DNA of 64,000 bases from Mesorhizobium_K marinum (GTDB taxonomy: Bacteria > Pseudomonadota > Alphaproteobacteria > Rhizobiales > Rhizobiaceae). Made by a program: the position numbers and the translations under genes. The stretch is taken from assembly GCF_040813715.1 (NCBI RefSeq), contig NZ_JBFOCH010000009.1; one strand, given 5' to 3'. Of the stretch, positions 7,579-18,064 are shown piece after piece. The notes under the pieces are model-generated. The model had not been told where the DNA came from and searched no databases. It saw only the letters and a list, made by a program, of their open reading frames with translations. Each line of letters starts with the position of its first letter. Position 1 is the first letter of the stretch.

Positions 7579-9812
7579 ATGACGGATTATCTCGATATTC
7601 ACGGCCTCCAGGTTGCCAAGCAGCTTCACCGTTTCGTGGTCGAGGAGGCCATGCCGGGCACCGGGATCGACGCGGACGCGTTCTGGGCTGGCGTCTCCGC
7701 CATCGTGCACGAGCTGGCGCCGCGCAACCGCGCGCTTCTCCAGCGCCGCGACGACCTGCAGGCCAGGATCGACGCCTGGCACCGCGAGCATGGCGCGCTC
7801 TCGGACATGAAAGCCTACAAAGCCTTCCTCGGCGAGATCGGCTACCTGGTGCCGGAAGGCGCTCCCTTTGCGGTGACGACCGAGAACGTCGATCCCGAGA
7901 TCGCGTCGCTTGCCGGGCCGCAGCTCGTCGTGCCGGTGATGAACGCGCGCTACGCGCTCAACGCGGCCAACGCCCGCTGGGGCTCCCTCTACGACGCGCT
8001 CTACGGCACCGACGCCATCAGCGATGGCGGCGGGGCGGAACGCGGGTCCGCCTACAATCCGATCCGCGGCGGCAAGGTCATCGCCTGGGTCCGCAGCTTC
8101 CTCGACGCAGCCGCTCCGCTCGACGGCGTGAGCTGGCGCGAAACGCGCGGCTTTGCGATCGACGGCGGTGCACTTGCGGTGAAACTGGACGGGGGCCGGC
8201 AGGCAGGGCTGAAGGAGCCGGGCAAGTTTGCCGGATACCTGGGCGATCCGGCGGCACCGGAGCGGTTTCTCCTTCAGAACAACGGCATCCACATCGAGGT
8301 GCGGATCGACGGCACGTCGGCGATCGGCAAGACCGATGCGGCCAGCATTTCCGATGTCTGGCTGGAATCGGCCCTTACGACCATCCAGGACTTCGAGGAT
8401 TCCGTCGCGGCCGTCGATGCCGACGACAAGGTCGCGGCCTATCGCAACTGGCTCGGCCTGATGAAGGGCGACCTCGCCGAACAGGTGCAGAAGGGGGCCA
8501 GGACCTTCACGCGGACGCTCAGCCCTGACGTCGACTATCTTGCGCCGGATGGCACGGGGATCGCGCTCAAGGGCCGCTCGCTCCTGCTGGTGCGCAATGT
8601 CGGCCACCTGATGTGCACGCCGGCGGTTCTCGACCGCGATGGGCGCGAGGCGCCGGAAGGCATGCTGGACGCTGCGATCACCGCGCTGATCGCGCTGCAC
8701 GACATCGGCCCGGACGGGCGCCGCATGAACAGCCGCACGGGCTCGATGTATGTCGTCAAGCCGAAGATGCACGGTCCCGACGAAGTGGCCTTCGCCGTCG
8801 AGATTTTTGCGCGGGTCGAGGCGCTGCTGAACATGGCGCCGAACACCATCAAGATGGGCATCATGGACGAGGAGCGCCGCACCACGGTCAACCTCAAGGA
8901 GTGCATCCGGGCGGCGATGGAGCGTGTCGTCTTCATCAACACCGGTTTCCTCGACCGGACCGGCGACGAGATCCATACCTCGATGGAAGCCGGCCCGATG
9001 ATCCGCAAGGGCGACATGAAGCAGGCCGCGTGGATTGCGGCCTACGAGGCATGGAACGTCGACACCGGCCTGGAATGCGGCCTGTCCGGCCACGCCCAGA
9101 TCGGCAAGGGCATGTGGGCGATGCCGGACATGATGGCGGCCATGCTCGAGCAGAAGATCGCGCATCCGAAGGCGGGCGCTAACACCGCCTGGGTGCCCTC
9201 GCCGACCGCCGCCACCCTGCATGCAACGCACTACCACCGCGTCGACGTGCACGCCGTTCAGGCGAGCCTGAAGGACCGGCCGAAAGCCAGGCTCGACGAC
9301 ATCCTGTCGGTTCCGGTCGCGGTGCGCCCGAACTGGACACCCGAAGAGATTCAGAAGGAGCTCGACAACAATGCGCAGGGGATCCTCGGCTATGTCGTGC
9401 GCTGGNCCAGAAGGAACTCGACAACAATGCACAGGGCATCCTCGGCTATGTCGTGCGCTGGGTCGACCAGGGCGTCGGCTGCTCCAAGGTGCCGGACATC
9501 GACAATGTCGGCCTGATGGAGGACCGGGCGACGCTGCGCATCTCTTCGCAGCACCTCGCCAACTGGCTTCACCACGGCGTCTGCAGCCGCGACCAAGTCA
9601 TGGAAACGATGCGGCGCATGGCCGCCGTGGTCGACGAACAGAACGCCGGCGATCCGCTTTATCGGCCGATGGCGACCGATTTCGACGCTTCGATCGCGTT
9701 CCAGGCGGCTTGCGACCTCGTCTTCAAGGGGCGCGAACAGCCGAACGGCTACACCGAGCCGGTCCTCCACGCCCGTCGGCTGGAGCTCAAGGCACGGGAC
9801 CGCGCGGGATGA
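7579..9812 (+). CDS. glcB: Malate synthase G (frame broken at N junction 9406)
   Basis: Malate synthase condenses glyoxylate with acetyl-CoA to malate, closing the glyoxylate bypass or glycolate assimilation. The start MTDYLDIHGLQVAKQL and internal blocks such as KPKMHGPDEVAF, MGIMDEERRTTVNLKE and FINTGFLDRTGDEIHTSME are highly characteristic of isoform G. After excising the 56-base duplicated junction at N9406 the protein has 725 residues, the family norm. The C-terminal end then continues as WVDQGVGCSKVPDI and finishes with TGA at 9810-9812. The visible frameshift is therefore an assembly effect, not inactivation. It is monocistronic and divergent from the galactonate operon. Confidence 0.96.
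9351..9461. repeat. Unmerged 55-bp overlap around N9406
   Basis: Bases 9351-9405 and 9407-9461 are copies with four differences, all silent third-position changes in glcB. The 56-base offset causes the apparent frameshift. Confidence 0.92.
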
Positions 9813-9831
9813 AAGCCGCGCGCGGACAGCC

Positions 9832-10509
9832 ATGATCCTGCTCGCCATCGACACCGCTTCGTCGCTCTGCGCCGCCTGCGTCTACGACAGCGCGACCGGC
9901 AGGGAACTCGGTCGCGCCGTGCTCGACCTCGGCAAGGGCCACGCCGAACACCTGATGTCGGTCGTCGGCGACGCGCTTTCGCAGGCGGGCATCGGGTTTC
10001 CGGCGCTCGAGCGTGTCGTGGTGGCCGTCGGGCCGGGCTCGTTCACCGGCGTCCGGGTCGGGGTCGCGGCGGCAAGGGGCTTTGCCATGGCGCTGAACAT
10101 CCCGGCGGTCGGCGTGACGACGCTGGAGGCGATCGCCGCCGAGGCGCGGGAACGGTTTGGCAAGACCACGGTGATGGCGGCGCTCGACGCCGGACGGGGC
10201 GAGATCAATGTCGCGCTCTATGACGACGCGGGCGCGCCGCTGCTGGAACCCGTCGCCGTGACGCTCGGCGAGGCGGCGCGGCTGGCTTCGGATCATGCCC
10301 CGCTGGTCGCCGGATCGGCGGCGGCGGCGATCGCGGCCGAAGCAAACGCCGATCTCAGGGTCGGAACGGCGGGCTCGACAGCGGACATCGGAATTTTTGC
10401 GGTGATTGGCGCGGGCAAGCCGGTCGGCGACAAGCCGAAACCGCTCTATCTGCGCGACGCCGACGCGAAGCCGCAGGCGGGTTTCGTGCTGCCGCGAATC
10501 CCGTCATGA
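9832..10509 (+). CDS. tsaB: TsaB, tRNA threonylcarbamoyladenosine biosynthesis subunit
   Basis: A 225-residue ASKHA-fold protein that binds TsaD and is needed for t6A37 modification of ANN-decoding tRNAs. The N-terminal LLAIDTASSLCAACVYD, the GHAEHLM segment and VVAVGPGSFTGVRVGVAAARG are the conserved TsaB motifs. It begins 19 bp after glcB and is followed 41 bp later by rimI, the common alphaproteobacterial pairing. Frame and length are normal. The start ATG at 9832 follows immediately on the glcB region with only a weak ribosome-binding site. Confidence 0.94.
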   Translation: MILLAIDTASSLCAACVYDSATGRELGRAVLDLGKGHAEHLMSVVGDALSQAGIGFPALERVVVAVGPGSFTGVRVGVAAARGFAMALNIPAVGVTTLEAIAAEARERFGKTTVMAALDAGRGEINVALYDDAGAPLLEPVAVTLGEAARLASDHAPLVAGSAAAAIAAEANADLRVGTAGSTADIGIFAVIGAGKPVGDKPKPLYLRDADAKPQAGFVLPRIPS

Positions 10510-10550
10510 TCGCGCCCGCAGTGCCGGCTGGTCGAGAAGTCTGAAGATCC

Positions 10551-11042
10551 ATGCGCATTCCCTTCCTGACGACCAAGGCGCGAGATTTCGCGCTTGAACC
10601 GCTGGCCGTGGGCGACAGTCGGGCGATCGCGGCCATCCACCGCGAGGACTTCGCGCGCCCGTGGACGGACGGCGAGTTCGCCAGCCTGCTCGGCCAGGAC
10701 GCGGTGTTCGGCTACGCCGTGCGCGAGACCGGGCGCGGCGGCTCGGCGCCGGTCGGCTTCGTGCTGGCGCGGCTTGCGGCCGGCGAGGGCGAGATCCTGA
10801 CGGTGGCCGTGGCGCGAACCCATCGCCGCCTGGGGCTTGGCTGGCGCCTGATGGACGCGGTGCTGCGCGAGCTGCACGCCCAGCGCGCGGAAGCCTTGTT
10901 CCTCGAGGTCGACGAGACGAACGCCGCCGCCATAGCCCTTTACCGCAGGCTCGGCTTCTTCGAGGTCGGCAGGCGCCCGCACTACTATGAATCCGCCGGC
11001 GGCAGGAGCGGCGCGCTTGTCATGCGGCGCGATCTTCGCTAG
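10551..11042 (+). CDS. rimI: Ribosomal protein S18-alanine N-acetyltransferase
   Basis: A 163-residue GNAT acetyltransferase. RimI acetylates the N-terminal alanine of ribosomal protein S18 using acetyl-CoA. The acetyl-CoA binding motif A appears as ILTVAVARTHRRLGLGWRLM. The RimI-type acceptor-side motif FLEVDETNAAAIALYRRLGF and HYYES near the end are both well conserved. It follows tsaB in the same orientation, as in many proteobacteria where tsaB-rimI form a unit. Substrate assignment rests on family resemblance and this linkage. Confidence 0.9.
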   Translation: MRIPFLTTKARDFALEPLAVGDSRAIAAIHREDFARPWTDGEFASLLGQDAVFGYAVRETGRGGSAPVGFVLARLAAGEGEILTVAVARTHRRLGLGWRLMDAVLRELHAQRAEALFLEVDETNAAAIALYRRLGFFEVGRRPHYYESAGGRSGALVMRRDLR

Positions 11043-11081
11043 CGCAGATCAGGTTTGGTCGAAGGGCGGCGCTGAAAAACA

Positions 11082-11885
11082 ATGCTCGGCAGGGTCCGGC
11101 TGGTTCTCGCTCTCGGCTGCGTCGCCGCCTCCACGGCAGCGCTTGCGCCGCTGCAGCTCATCGCGATGAAGACCAGGCTGTGGAGCGAGTGGCGCGTCCT
11201 GCGCCTCTGGCATCGGGTCAACCTCAGGGCGCTCGGCTTCAGGGTCCACCAGCAGGGTGAGTTGAGCAGCCTGCGGCCGCTGGTCGTGGCCGCCAACCAT
11301 GTTTCCTGGACCGACATCTCCGTTATAGGTTCGCGCTGCGACGTCTCCTTCATCGCCAAGTCGGAAATGGCGAAATGGCCGGTGATGGGATGGCTGGCCC
11401 GGCTGCAGCGAACGATCTTCATCGAGCGCGACCGCAAGCGCACCTCCGGCATCCAGGCCGGAGAGATTGCGCGGCGGCTGGCCGACGACGAGGCGATCCT
11501 CCTGTTCGCCGAGGGCACGACCGGCGACGGCAACATGATCCTGCCCTTCAAGAGCACCCTTTTTGGAGCGGCGACGATCGCGATGGCGCAGGACGCTGTC
11601 GAGACCGTCTATGTCCAGCCGCTGGCCATTGCCTATACCCGCGTGCAGGGCATGCCGATGGGGCGCCGGCACCGGCCGCTCGCCGCCTGGATCGGCGACG
11701 CCGAGCTCGTGCCGCATGCCGCGGCGCTGCTCGAGGAGGGCGCCGTCGACGTCGAACTGCATTTCGGCGAACCGATAGCGTTCTCGGTCGGCGGCGACCG
11801 CAAGCGGGTGACCAGGGACGCCGAGGCGGAGGTTCGCCGGATGCTCGGGGCGGCGCTGGCCAATCCGCGCCGGAGCAGCACCTAG
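11082..11885 (+). CDS. 1-acyl-glycerol-3-phosphate acyltransferase family protein (PlsC/OlsA type)
   Basis: A 267-residue membrane-associated acyltransferase. The N-terminus has a hydrophobic anchor (residues 5-28). The catalytic NH-x4-D box is NHVSWTD with His73 and Asp78, and the acyl-acceptor motif is FAEGTT at 142-147. These enzymes transfer acyl chains to lysophosphatidic acid (PlsC) or to lyso-ornithine lipid (OlsA), and sequence inspection alone does not separate the two. It lies between rimI and miaB in a housekeeping run. The ATG at 11082 is 40 bp after rimI. Confidence 0.86.
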   Translation: MLGRVRLVLALGCVAASTAALAPLQLIAMKTRLWSEWRVLRLWHRVNLRALGFRVHQQGELSSLRPLVVAANHVSWTDISVIGSRCDVSFIAKSEMAKWPVMGWLARLQRTIFIERDRKRTSGIQAGEIARRLADDEAILLFAEGTTGDGNMILPFKSTLFGAATIAMAQDAVETVYVQPLAIAYTRVQGMPMGRRHRPLAAWIGDAELVPHAAALLEEGAVDVELHFGEPIAFSVGGDRKRVTRDAEAEVRRMLGAALANPRRSST

Positions 11886-11940
11886 CCTTTCGGGCAGAAT
11901 CGGCTGTTTTTTGTCGCCGAAAGGCACTAAAAGCCGCCCG

Positions 11941-13502
11941 ATGGAACTGGAACAACTCGACCTGGCTGAGACCGCCGCAAGCCGCAAGCACGAGGCGGAC
12001 GCGCCGGCAGCGAAGAAGGTCTTCGTCAAGACCTATGGCTGTCAGATGAACGTCTACGACAGCCAGCGCATGGCCGATGCGCTGGCTGTCGACGGCTATG
12101 CCGCCACCGAAAGCATCGAGGACGCCGACCTCGTGCTGCTCAACACCTGCCATATCAGGGAGAAGGCGGCGGAAAAGGTCTATTCAGAGCTGGGNGTCAG
12201 ATGAACGTCTACGACAGCCAGCGCATGGCCGATGCGCTGGCAGTCGACGGCTATGCCGCCACCGAAAGCATCGAGGACGCCGACCTCGTGCTGCTCAACA
12301 CCTGCCATATCAGGGAGAAGGCGGCGGAAAAGGTCTATTCCGAGCTGGGGCGCGTCAGGGCGCTGAAGGCCGAACGCGCGGCGCGCGGCCTGGAAACGGT
12401 CATCGGCGTCGCCGGCTGCGTGGCGCAGGCGGAAGGGCGCGAGATCATCCGCCGCCAGCCTGCGGTCGACCTGGTCATCGGCCCGCAGACCTATCATCGC
12501 CTGCCCGAGGTTCTGCGCAAGGCGCGCGCGGGCGAGAAGGTCGTCGAGACCGAATACGCCGTCGAGGACAAGTTCGAGCACCTGCCGATGCCGCAGCGCT
12601 CGGCCATCCGCGGGCGCGGCGTCACCGCCTTCCTGACTGTTCAGGAAGGGTGTGACAAGTTCTGCACCTTCTGCGTCGTGCCCTACACGCGCGGCTCGGA
12701 AGTGTCGCGCCCGGTCGAGCGGATCGTCGGCGAGGCAGAGCGTCTGGCGGCAGCCGGCGTGCGCGAGGTGACGCTGCTCGGCCAGAACGTCAACGCCTGG
12801 CATGGCGAGGGTCCGGACGGGCGCGAATGGGGCCTCGGCAGGCTGCTCTACCGCCTTGCCGAAATTCCGGGCATCGCCAGGCTGCGCTATACGACCAGCC
12901 ATCCGCGCGACATGGATGACGAACTGATCGAGGCCCACCGCGACCTTGCGGCCTTGATGCCCTACCTGCACCTGCCTGTGCAGTCGGGATCCGACCGCAT
13001 CCTGAAGGCGATGAACCGCCGGCATACGGCTGCCGACTACCTCAAGCTGATCGAGAGAATCCGGGCGGCGCGGTCCGATATCGCCATGTCCGGCGACTTC
13101 ATCGTCGGCTTTCCCGGCGAGACCGACGCCGATTTCGAGGCGACGATGGCGATCGTGCGCGCCACCAACTACGCGTCGGCCTTTTCGTTCAAGTATTCGC
13201 CGCGACCGGGCACGCCAGGTGCGGAGATGGACGGTCACGTCGAGGAGCAGGTCAAGGACGAACGCCTGCAGCGGCTGCAGGCGCTGATCACCGAACAGCA
13301 GCATGCCTTTGCCGAAGGGCTCGTCGGGCGGACGATATCGACGCTCGTCGAGAAGCCCGGCCGCCGGCCCGGCCAGATCGTTGGACGCTCACCCTGGCTG
13401 CAGCCGGTTATTGTTGATGAAAAGGCCGGCGAAATCGGTGACATTGTTGATGTGCGAATCACGGGGACGGGCACCAACAGCCTGTTCGCCGAGGCGGTCT
13501 GA
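11941..13502 (+). CDS. miaB: tRNA-2-methylthio-N6-isopentenyladenosine-37 methylthiotransferase (frame broken at N junction 12195)
   Basis: A radical-SAM enzyme that adds the 2-methylthio group to i6A37 of tRNAs reading UNN codons. The MTTase domain cysteines are in KTYGCQMN and LNTCHIREKA, with a third in GVAGCVAQ. The radical SAM cluster CDKFCTFC follows, and the C-terminus is a TRAM domain (from about VGRTISTLVEKP). Deleting the 155-base duplicated junction at N12195 joins the two frames into 468 residues, normal for MiaB. ATG 11941 is preferred; an in-frame TTG lies at 11911. phoH follows 29 bp downstream. Confidence 0.95.
12041..12349. repeat. Unmerged 154-bp overlap around N12195
   Basis: Bases 12041-12194 and 12196-12349 are copies with two silent differences in miaB codons. 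The 155-base offset produces the apparent frameshift. Confidence 0.93.
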
Positions 13503-13531
13503 ACGGTCTTGCGGCAGACAAGGAGAGACGG

Positions 13532-14584
13532 TTGAGCGTCACCAAGCTTGAGAAGCCGGCCGCCAGCCCGACGTCCGGGGCATCAGACATGGCGCACATC
13601 GTCCTGACCTTCGACAACAACCGGCTGGCCAGCGCGCTTTACGGCCAGTTCGACGAGAACCTGGCTAGGCTCGAACAGAAGCTCGGTGTCGACATCCGCT
13701 CGCGCGGCAACCAGCTCACCATCAAGGGTTCGTCCACGGCCGCCGAACAGGCGCGCCGCGCGCTCGACAATCTCTACGGCATTCTGCAGAAGGGCGCCGA
13801 CATCGGACAGTCGGACGTCGATGGCGCGGTGCGCATGGCGGTCGCCGCCGACGACCAGCTGACGCTGCCGACTCTGGAGCGCAAGGGAAAGATGGCCGCC
13901 GCCCAGATCGCCACCCGCAAGCGCACCATCTACGCCCGTTCCCTCAACCAGGACGCCTACATGCGCGCGCTGGAGCGCGCCGAACTGGTGTTCGGCATCG
14001 GGCCGGCGGGTACGGGCAAGACCTATCTGGCGGTCGCCCATGCGGCGATGCTTCTCGAGCGCGGCCTCGTGGAGCGCATCGTCCTGTCGCGGCCGGCGGT
14101 CGAGGCCGGCGAGCGCCTGGGCTTCCTTCCCGGCGACATGAAGGAGAAGGTCGATCCCTATCTGCGGCCGCTGTACGACGCGCTCTACGACATGATGCCG
14201 GCGGACAAGGTCGAGCGGGCGATCGCCGCCGAGGTCATCGAGATCGCGCCGCTCGCCTTCATGCGCGGGCGCACCCTGGCGCATTGCGCGGTGATCCTGG
14301 ACGAGGCCCAGAACACCACGCCGATGCAGATGAAGATGTTCCTGACGCGCCTCGGCGAGGGATCGCGCATGATCGTGACGGGCGACCCGACGCAGATCGA
14401 CCTGCCGCCGAACACCAAGTCGGGCCTGGTCGAGGCGCTGCGCATCCTCGACGGCGTTGCCGGATCGGTGACGGTTCGCTTCAACGACGCCGACGTCGTC
14501 AGGCATCCGCTGGTCGCCGAGATCGTCAAGGCCTATGACCGCGACGCCAAGCTGGCCCGCGGCCTGGGCGGCTCGGAAGACTGA
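13532..14584 (+). CDS. PhoH-family ATPase (PhoH-like protein, YbeZ type)
   Basis: A 350-residue P-loop ATPase. The N-terminal ~100 residues resemble a KH-like nucleic-acid-binding region (VDIRSRGNQLTIKG). The Walker A motif GPAGTGKT is at 157-164, Walker B is VILDEAQN, and TGDPTQIDLP follows. YbeZ-type PhoH proteins work with YbeY in rRNA maturation and ribosome quality control, and ybeY is indeed the next gene. The TTG start at 13532 is supported by the strong ribosome-binding site AGGAGAGACGG just before it. Downstream internal ATGs would cut into the conserved N-terminus. Confidence 0.93.
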   Translation: MSVTKLEKPAASPTSGASDMAHIVLTFDNNRLASALYGQFDENLARLEQKLGVDIRSRGNQLTIKGSSTAAEQARRALDNLYGILQKGADIGQSDVDGAVRMAVAADDQLTLPTLERKGKMAAAQIATRKRTIYARSLNQDAYMRALERAELVFGIGPAGTGKTYLAVAHAAMLLERGLVERIVLSRPAVEAGERLGFLPGDMKEKVDPYLRPLYDALYDMMPADKVERAIAAEVIEIAPLAFMRGRTLAHCAVILDEAQNTTPMQMKMFLTRLGEGSRMIVTGDPTQIDLPPNTKSGLVEALRILDGVAGSVTVRFNDADVVRHPLVAEIVKAYDRDAKLARGLGGSED

Positions 14585-14627
14585 TCAGGCCTGCCAAACG
14601 GAGCGCCCTGCGCCGCGATTCGCGAAA

Positions 14628-15119
14628 ATGCCCCGACGACGAAAGACACCGATCGCCATCGACCTGCTGGTCGAGGCGGGCGACTGGCCGAAAAAGCAGG
14701 TGCTGCGCGGTCTGGTCGAACGCGCGGTGACGGCGGTCGCCGAGGAAACCGGCATGCCTCCGGCGACTGCATCGGAAGTCAGCGTGGTGTTTTCCGACGA
14801 TGCGCAGGTCCGCAGCCTCAACGCCGGCTGGCGCGGCAAGGACAAGCCCACGAACGTCCTTTCCTTTCCGGCCTTCCCGGCGGTGCCGGGCGCGGATGTC
14901 CCGCCTATGCTGGGCGATATCGTTCTGGCCGCCGAGACCGTGGCGCGCGAGGCAGGGGTGGAAGGCAAGCCGCTGGAGCACCATATCAGCCACCTCGTCG
15001 TCCACGGCCTTTTGCACCTGCTCGGCCACGACCACGAGGATGACGACGAGGCGGAGCGGATGGAGGCGCTGGAGCGGGCGGCGCTCGCCAGACTTGCCAT
15101 TCCCGATCCCTACGCGTAA
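14628..15119 (+). CDS. ybeY: Endoribonuclease YbeY, rRNA maturation factor
   Basis: A 163-residue metal-dependent RNase required for 16S rRNA 3'-end processing and ribosome quality control. The zinc motif HGLLHLLGHDH (His126, His130, His136) and the preceding LSFP strand and LGDIVLAAE are exact family features. The ATG at 14628 gives a natural N-terminus (MPRRRKTPIAIDLLV). An in-frame start at 14535 would overlap phoH by 50 bases and is less likely. It sits between phoH and the CBS-domain protein, the classical phoH-ybeY-corC order. Confidence 0.96.
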   Translation: MPRRRKTPIAIDLLVEAGDWPKKQVLRGLVERAVTAVAEETGMPPATASEVSVVFSDDAQVRSLNAGWRGKDKPTNVLSFPAFPAVPGADVPPMLGDIVLAAETVAREAGVEGKPLEHHISHLVVHGLLHLLGHDHEDDDEAERMEALERAALARLAIPDPYA

Positions 15120-15145
15120 CAGAAGCGGAAACCAACCTGGCGACA

Positions 15146-16219
15146 ATGAACGATAGTCCAGAGACCGCCGCGCAGCCCGAATCCGGAGGCGCGAACGCCG
15201 AAAAGGCGGAAGAGGGCCCGAGTTCGAGTCCCGACGAGCCGTCGCCCGCGGCGGCGGCCCAACCTGCCCGCACATCCCTTCTCGACCGTCTCGCGGGCCT
15301 CTTCAGGCACAAGAACGGCTCGAACCTCCGCGAGGAGATCGCCGACGCGCTGGCCGAGACCGAGCACGGCGCCGAGGCCTTCTCGCCGGGCGAGCGGGCC
15401 ATGCTGCACAACATCCTGCGACTGCGCGAGGTCCGCGTCGAGGACGTGATGATCCCGCGCGCCGACATCGAAGCCGTCGAGATCAACACGACGCTCGGCG
15501 AACTGATGAAGGTTTTCGAGCGGTCCGGCCATTCGCGCATGCCGGTCTATGCCGAGACGCTCGACGATCCCCGGGGCATGGTTCACATCCGTGACCTGCT
15601 GGCGCACATCACCAGGCTCGCCGGCGCCGCCAAGAAAGGCAGGGGCGCGCAGAAGGCCGACGCCCAGGCGCTCGACTTCGCCAAGATCGACATGGGCAAG
15701 ACCATCGGTGAACTCAACCTGATGCGCACGGTGCTGTTCGTGCCCCCGTCGATGCTCGCCACCGACCTGATGGCGCGCATGCAGGCGAGCAGGACGCAGA
15801 TGGCGCTGGTCATCGACGAATATGGCGGCACCGACGGCCTGGCGTCGCTGGAAGACATCGTCGAGATGGTCGTCGGCGACATCGAGGACGAGCATGACGA
15901 CGAAGAGCCGCTGATCACCCAGACGGGCGACGGCGTCTACATCGTCGACGGCAAGGCGGAGATCGACGATGTCGCCGCGTTGATCGGCGACGACTTCAAG
16001 GCCGGCGAGCACGGCGACTATGTCGATACGGTCGGCGGCATGGTCTTCAACACGCTCGGCCGCGTGCCGGTGCGCGGCGAGGTGGTTCAGCCCGTTCCGG
16101 GTTTCGAGTTCCACGTGCTCGACGCCGACCCTCGACGCGTCAAGCGGGTCCGCATCGTCGACATCGTCAAGGCGGAGCGCCGGCGCCGCGCCGCGCGCGT
16201 CGAGCAGCCAGGATCCTAG
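15146..16219 (+). CDS. Hemolysin-family CBS-domain protein (CorC/TlyC type)
   Basis: A 357-residue cytoplasmic protein. The N-terminal ~45 residues are disordered (Ala/Glu/Ser/Pro rich). A CBS pair follows (VEDVMIPRADIEAVE about 96-110, then VPPSMLATDLMARMQ and MALVIDEYGGTDGLASLEDIVEMVVGDI). The C-terminal part is a CorC/HlyC transporter-associated domain ending near the basic tail. It lacks the DUF21 membrane domain, matching the short CorC/YbeX type linked to ybeY and lnt in proteobacteria. CorC has been tied to magnesium/cobalt handling; a role here is inferred from family and position. Confidence 0.9.
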   Translation: MNDSPETAAQPESGGANAEKAEEGPSSSPDEPSPAAAAQPARTSLLDRLAGLFRHKNGSNLREEIADALAETEHGAEAFSPGERAMLHNILRLREVRVEDVMIPRADIEAVEINTTLGELMKVFERSGHSRMPVYAETLDDPRGMVHIRDLLAHITRLAGAAKKGRGAQKADAQALDFAKIDMGKTIGELNLMRTVLFVPPSMLATDLMARMQASRTQMALVIDEYGGTDGLASLEDIVEMVVGDIEDEHDDEEPLITQTGDGVYIVDGKAEIDDVAALIGDDFKAGEHGDYVDTVGGMVFNTLGRVPVRGEVVQPVPGFEFHVLDADPRRVKRVRIVDIVKAERRRRAARVEQPGS

Positions 16220-16342
16220 CCTCGTTCGTCGCCGGTTCATTCCCGGGACGAAAGGCACTAACCTCCGCGCGTGATTCTCTAGACGCGTGACCCAGACCAT
16301 CCGGCGACCGGTCATGCCACGGCTGATGAGGGTGGGCTGCGT

Positions 16343-17926
16343 ATGGAGCGCTTGGCGGGGCGGATCATTCTGCTGTGGGGTTGGCGTCGCCTGCTTGCCG
16401 CGTTTGCGGCCGGGGCGCTGCTGGTCCTCACCCAGGCGCCCTACGACTTCTTCGCGGCTGGTTTCGTGTCGTTTACGGTTCTGGTCTGGCTGCTCGACGG
16501 CGTGACCGACGAAAGCACCGGGAACCTGCTGCGGCGGCTCAAGCCGGCTTTCGCGACCGGATGGTGGTTCGGGTTCGGCTACTTCCTCGCCGGTCTCTGG
16601 TGGATCGGCGGCGCGGTGCTGGTCGAGGCCGAGAGCTTCGCCTGGGCCCTGCCCTTCGCCGTCCTCGGCATCCCGCTCCTTATGGCTTTCTTCTATGCGC
16701 TGGCGACGGCCGCCGCACGGCTGCTGTGGTCCGACGGCCTTGCCCGCATCGCAGCCCTCGCCTTTGCCTTCGGGCTGGCCGAATGGCTGAGAGGTTTCGT
16801 CTTCACCGGATTTCCATGGAACCCCGTCGGTTTTGCTGCAATGCCGACGCCGCTCTTGATGCAGAGCGTCGCCGTCACGAGCGTCACCGGCATGAACGTC
16901 CTTGCCGTCTTCGTCTTCGCGGCGCCGGCGCTGCTCGCGGCGGAGCGCCACCTTCGCGTCGGGCTCGGGCTCGCCGTACTCTTGGTGGCCGCTCATGTCG
17001 GGTTCGGCTATGCTAGGCTGAACCGGCCGCCCGAACCCGCGTCGACGTCGCTGGCCGTGCGCATCGTCCAGCCTTCGATCGACCTGTCGGAAAAGTGGGA
17101 CGATTCCGTCCGCGACCGCGTCTTCGCGACGACGATGGGCCTTTCGGCGCGACCGCCGCGCGAGGGTGAGCCCGAGCCGCAGTTGATCCTCTGGCCCGAA
17201 ACGTCGGTGCCATTCTTCTTCACCGAGAGGCCGGACGCGCTGGCGGAAATCGGCGCGATGCTGCAGTCGGGCCAGATGCTGGTCGCCGGTGCGGTGCGCG
17301 ACGAGGCCAGCGCCGGGGCCGAGCGCTACTACAACTCGGTGATCGCCGTCGACGACAGCGGCGAGATCGTGGACGCCGTCGACAAGGTGCATCTGGTGCC
17401 CTTCGGCGAGTATATCCCCTTCGCGGATGTGGCGGCCCGCTTCGGCGTCGAGCAGTTGGTTGCGGGGCCGATGAACTTCGTTGCCGGAAGCCAGCGCCAT
17501 CCGCTGGTCCTGCCTGGTGGGCTCGCGGCTGCGCCCTTCATCTGCTATGAAATTATCTTTCCCGACATGATAGCTGTTGACGCTGCGTCAAGCCGGCTTA
17601 TGGTGAACGTCACGAACGACGCGTGGTTCGGCGATACGCCCGGCCCCTATCAGCACTTCAGGCAGGCGCAAGTGCGGGCCGTCGAGACGGGGTTGCCGTT
17701 GCTGCGCGCCGCCAACAACGGGGTTTCCGGGATCATCGACCAGCGCGGGCGTGTTGTGGACGCTCTGGCCCTGGATGTCAGGGATAGCCTGGATGCGGTG
17801 ATTGCGGTGCCCGACGAAGCGGGCGCGCTGCTTCCCATGCGCCGGCAGGTGGGTGCCGCGATCCTTATGCTCTTTTTTCTATGGGCATGCACAGGATTGG
17901 TGGTTCAGAGGCTACGGGCGAATTGA
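16343..17926 (+). CDS. lnt: Apolipoprotein N-acyltransferase
   Basis: A 527-residue inner-membrane enzyme that adds the third acyl chain to lipoproteins. About six hydrophobic segments span residues 10-220. The periplasmic nitrilase-like domain that follows has the catalytic triad Glu286 (LWPETS), Lys348 (DKVHLVPFGEY) and Cys401 (FICYE). A final transmembrane helix lies at the C-terminus. The position directly after the corC homologue is conserved across proteobacteria. The 123 bp before it contain no other gene. Confidence 0.96.
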   Translation: MERLAGRIILLWGWRRLLAAFAAGALLVLTQAPYDFFAAGFVSFTVLVWLLDGVTDESTGNLLRRLKPAFATGWWFGFGYFLAGLWWIGGAVLVEAESFAWALPFAVLGIPLLMAFFYALATAAARLLWSDGLARIAALAFAFGLAEWLRGFVFTGFPWNPVGFAAMPTPLLMQSVAVTSVTGMNVLAVFVFAAPALLAAERHLRVGLGLAVLLVAAHVGFGYARLNRPPEPASTSLAVRIVQPSIDLSEKWDDSVRDRVFATTMGLSARPPREGEPEPQLILWPETSVPFFFTERPDALAEIGAMLQSGQMLVAGAVRDEASAGAERYYNSVIAVDDSGEIVDAVDKVHLVPFGEYIPFADVAARFGVEQLVAGPMNFVAGSQRHPLVLPGGLAAAPFICYEIIFPDMIAVDAASSRLMVNVTNDAWFGDTPGPYQHFRQAQVRAVETGLPLLRAANNGVSGIIDQRGRVVDALALDVRDSLDAVIAVPDEAGALLPMRRQVGAAILMLFFLWACTGLVVQRLRAN

Positions 17927-18064
17927 CACCGGATATATTAGAAACTCATATTGAATAGTCCGGCTCAGCGGCTCGCGGCCAGTTGCATCGTTGGGGGTAT
18001 CAAGATGCACCGGACGAAAACAAAAAAGATAAGCGAAAAGCCGGCCGCTGCCGGCGAGGAAAAG